In this document: positions 61,868 through 64,000 of the stretch, piece by piece
Layout: every line of letters starts with the position of its first letter
Position numbering within the stretch: the first letter of the stretch is position 1
DNA from: an uncultured Acidobacteriaceae bacterium
GTDB lineage: Bacteria > Acidobacteriota > Terriglobia > Terriglobales > Acidobacteriaceae
Assembly: GCA_903911925.1 (NCBI GenBank)
Contig: CAIWFH010000011.1
Span: 53,741 to 117,740, forward strand
Length of the DNA stretch: 64,000 nucleotides
Direction of reading: 5' to 3'
The notes under the pieces: generated by a model
Told to the model about the DNA's origin: nothing
Database searches by the model: none
What the model saw: only the letters and a program-made list of their open reading frames with translations
Made by a program: the position numbers and the translations under genes

Positions 61868-62896
61868 TCAGAAAGCACTGCTGCTTCTGTTCGCCGGAGC
61901 TGCGGCAACTGTCTGCCGATCCATCCAGCTCAGCCAGGCTTTCGCCTCGTCGCTTCCCAGGCTGACCGCTTTGTTAAACCATTCGCGCGCCTTCGTGTAA
62001 TCCAGCGCCACTCCGCGCCCGTACATATACATGTACCCCAGATTCGTTTCCGCGGCGACATCTCCGTGCGCGGCGGCTTTTTTGAACCACGCGAGCGCCT
62101 GGGCGTAATTCTCTTCCGTGCCCTTTCCGTTGAAGTACATCAGTCCCATGTCGTCTTCCGCGGCGGCAAAGCCCTGTTGCGCGGCCCTGCTGAACCAAAC
62201 AAGCGCCTGGGTGTAATCCTGCGTCACTCCCCAGCCGTTTTGATACATCAAGCCGAGATTGCGCTGGGCGTCCGGATTACCTTGCGCGGCTGCCTTGCTG
62301 TACCAGGCCAGGGCCTGCGCGTAGTCCTGCGCGGTTCCAAAACCCTTCTGGTACATAAAGCCCAGGCCGTCTTCGGCAGCGGCAAATCCCTGCGCGGCGG
62401 CCTTGCTGTACCACTCGAAAGCCTGCGCGTAATCCTGTCTTGTCCCCCAGCCGTTGCGGTAAAAGATGGCGAGATTTGTTTCGGCCGGGGCATACCCTTG
62501 CCGTGCGGCTTTCGCAAACCATGAAAAGGCCTTATCGTAATTCCGGCCGGTTCCATTGCCGCTGAAGTACATGTTGCCCAGATGGTTCTCCGCGTTCGGA
62601 AAATCTTGCCGCGCCGCTTCGTTAAGCCATTTGAGTGCCTGTTCGTTATCCTTCGTGGTGCCCAGGCCGGATTCGAACATGCCGGCCAAACCGTACTGGC
62701 AAACCGCACTTCCCTGTTCGGCGCCTTGCTGGTATGCCGCAAAAGCCTCGGAGTATTTCTGCTGCTGGTAGAGCGACTTTGCCTGGCTCTCGATATCGGC
62801 CGTCGAACCGCCGGCAGTGGCGGCCTGGGCATGGGCGAACGCGGTTGCGAAGCAGAACGACAGGATCAAAAAGAGACACGTGTGCGTGCGCTGCAT
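61868..62896 (-). CDS. Exported Sel1-like repeat protein
   Basis: 342 residues from an ATG with GGAGG upstream. The signal peptide LFLILSFCFATAFAHAQA leads to a run of seven or so Sel1/TPR-like repeats of 36 residues (GMFESGLGTTKDNEQALKWLNEAARQ, GNMYFSGNGTGRNYDKAFSWFAKAARQ, and so on). Such solenoids bind partner proteins and often act in envelope or signalling. Repeats are well preserved, so the gene is likely intact. It lies 100 bp or more from the porin leader on the same strand. Confidence 0.9.
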   Translation of the reverse strand: MQRTHTCLFLILSFCFATAFAHAQAATAGGSTADIESQAKSLYQQQKYSEAFAAYQQGAEQGSAVCQYGLAGMFESGLGTTKDNEQALKWLNEAARQDFPNAENHLGNMYFSGNGTGRNYDKAFSWFAKAARQGYAPAETNLAIFYRNGWGTRQDYAQAFEWYSKAAAQGFAAAEDGLGFMYQKGFGTAQDYAQALAWYSKAAAQGNPDAQRNLGLMYQNGWGVTQDYTQALVWFSRAAQQGFAAAEDDMGLMYFNGKGTEENYAQALAWFKKAAAHGDVAAETNLGYMYMYGRGVALDYTKAREWFNKAVSLGSDEAKAWLSWMDRQTVAAAPANRSSSAF

Positions 62897-63167
62897 GGCG
62901 CAGACCTCCCGTTTGGGATTTGAATTTTTCCAGAGTTTTCTAATGGCCTGTTTTCTTCTAAAAATCGCCTTCCATATTGAAGGCTTCTAGTGCGTCTAAC
63001 TCCCTCAGGCCTCGCTAGTGGAGATTAGGATGCAAGAACCCGACGATTAGATCGTTGCCGAGTGTCAATTGTTGCTCATGATCAAACGTGGTGTTCTCTT
63101 TTGCGCATCGTTCTTGATGCGGTGGAATGGTGCGTATTAGCATTCATTGAAGGATCAGGTGCAAATC

Positions 63168-63479
63168 ATGGCGTTGACACGCGATTTCAGGGAAACGGTG
63201 CAAGCCCGCGTGCAGAGTGATCCGAAATTTCGGCGCGGCTTGCTCAGCGATGCCGTCGAAGCTCTGCTGGCCGGTGAAGCTGCGTTGGGCCGCGAGATTC
63301 TGCGCGACTTCATCAACGCAACTCTCGGCTTCCCCGCACTTGCGGAGAGGACTGGCATTCACGTCAAGACTCTGCTTCAGATTTTCAGACCAAAGGGCAA
63401 TCCAACCGCGACAAACCTGTTCAACATCATCGCCTGCCTGCAGGAGAATGAAGGGGTGCAGTTGAAGGTGGTGGCGTGA
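63168..63479 (+). CDS. Small helix-turn-helix protein, orphan-antitoxin-like
   Basis: 103 residues from the ATG at 63168 with AAGGATCAGG upstream. FRETVQARVQSDPKFRRGLLSDAVEALLAGEAALGREILRDFINATLGFPALAERTGIHVKTLLQIFRPKGNPTATNLFNIIACLQENEGVQLKVV has the look of the COG3636-type HTH antitoxins, with an HTH at about residues 55-85. No RelE/HigB-like toxin is beside it. It may be a solitary regulator or remnant. Confidence 0.75.
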   Translation: MALTRDFRETVQARVQSDPKFRRGLLSDAVEALLAGEAALGREILRDFINATLGFPALAERTGIHVKTLLQIFRPKGNPTATNLFNIIACLQENEGVQLKVVA

Positions 63480-63562
63480 TTGTGCTTTCGTTGTTCCTTT
63501 TCACTAGTTCGTCTTTCCCGGCGTAAGCAGTGGTTTGACAGGATCAATATCGAGAGGTCCCC

Positions 63563-63868
63563 GTGCAACAAATCGAAATAGCGATGACGTTTACGGACGA
63601 GAACGGGGAAAAACGGCGCGAGGTACAAAGCGTTAAACCGTTGGTTGCTCCCGAGGCTTCAGGGGAGCACAGGATCGCTCATATTCTGTTCACTGAGCTC
63701 AGAGTTGCTGTAGGCGAGCAGACTGAGCCAAGACACAACGCGATTGCTCTAAAATGGCTCGAATTCCCAAATCAGCCAGTCGGCTTCGACCAGTATTTTA
63801 ATATTCAGAACTCCCAAGCACTTTGGTTTGAGCTAGTGAGTCTGATATTGGGAGCAGAGGCCGACTGA
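63563..63868 (+). CDS. Small protein of unknown function
   Basis: 101 residues from a GTG preceded by GAGAGG. MQQIEIAMTFTDENGEKRREVQSVKPLVAPEASGEHRIAHILFTELRVAVGEQTEPRHNAIALKWLEFPNQPVGFDQYFNIQNSQALWFELV shows no signal peptide or helix bundle; it looks like a compact alpha/beta protein. It lies between an HTH gene and an insertion sequence. I do not recognise it. Confidence 0.5.
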   Translation: MQQIEIAMTFTDENGEKRREVQSVKPLVAPEASGEHRIAHILFTELRVAVGEQTEPRHNAIALKWLEFPNQPVGFDQYFNIQNSQALWFELVSLILGAEAD

Positions 63869-63928
63869 CCTTGCCCGCGCAAAACGTATCCCTTAGTTCG
63901 CTGGTTTAATAGCGAAAGGGACACGAAG

Positions 63929-64000
63929 ATGACGAAGGCGAAGCGGGGACGTTACACGCTGGAGTTCAAGCAAGAGGCGGTTCGGCTTGTTGAGTCGGGC
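63929..64000 (+). CDS. IS3-family transposase OrfA, 5' end (cut by window)
   Basis: 24 residues to the window edge: TKAKRGRYTLEFKQEAVRLVESG. RYTLEFKQEAVRLVE is the typical opening of IS3-group OrfA (HTH_Tnp_1) proteins. The left inverted repeat should lie in the 60 bp upstream, but it cannot be defined without the other end. Confidence 0.8.
   Translation, partial: MTKAKRGRYTLEFKQEAVRLVESG

Overview
The window is G+C-rich bacterial chromosome with dense, mostly single-copy genes. I infer an acidobacterium (class Terriglobia or similar) from the gene set: coaX-birA-nadC-valS order, tldD and pmbA metalloproteases, alginate-export-type porin, DUF481 barrel, multihaem cytochrome, paired glycogen phosphorylases, and many long-stem palindromic repeats. 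No rRNA or tRNA gene was seen, so the placement is inference only.

Layout. 1-10.9 kb: an efflux region with one RND permease on the minus strand (cut by the window edge) and, divergently, a three-gene operon of membrane-fusion protein plus two RND permeases. 11-16.5 kb: a GyrI-like protein and two convergent alpha-glucan phosphorylases, one carrying an N-terminal GAF domain. 16.8-18.7 kb: a defence/addiction patch (PIN toxin, small antitoxin, orphan HigA, and an unknown protein with an HNH-like stretch). 18.8-22.3 kb: minus-strand operon of PLP decarboxylase, aldose-1-epimerase-like protein and galactokinase. 22.5-28.2 kb: cold-shock gene, two tandem GH5-like secreted glycosidases, and a coupled UROD-like/FAD oxidoreductase pair.

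28.2-30 kb holds a REP-associated tyrosine transposase (RAYT) bracketed by identical 40-bp inverted palindromes. 30-47.4 kb: minus-strand housekeeping genes (comEC, an RNA methyltransferase, coaX, birA, nadC, valS, a bamD-like gene, rpe, a HEAT-repeat gene broken by one amber codon, an FkbM methyltransferase, a short UvrC-like protein, pmbA). 47.6-50.6 kb: a secreted phosphodiesterase, a toxin-antitoxin pair with a leaderless promoter, and a frameshifted HEPN-type gene, all lying between pmbA and tldD. 52.4-57.8 kb: two tiny His-rich exported peptides, a DinB-like protein, a protein with a PD-(D/E)XK signature, a seven-haem cytochrome and a DUF481 barrel. 57.9-62.9 kb: threonine aldolase, SDR, porin and a Sel1-repeat protein. 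The right edge has an HTH protein, an unknown small gene and the start of an IS3-type transposase.

The most striking theme is a dispersed family of palindromes related to the RAYT termini. At least a dozen copies, intact or decayed, lie between genes. Copies also lie inside valS and apparently inside the uvrC-like gene, where they are translated in frame. This looks like an active or recently active REP/RAYT system that has shaped coding sequence as well as intergenic DNA.
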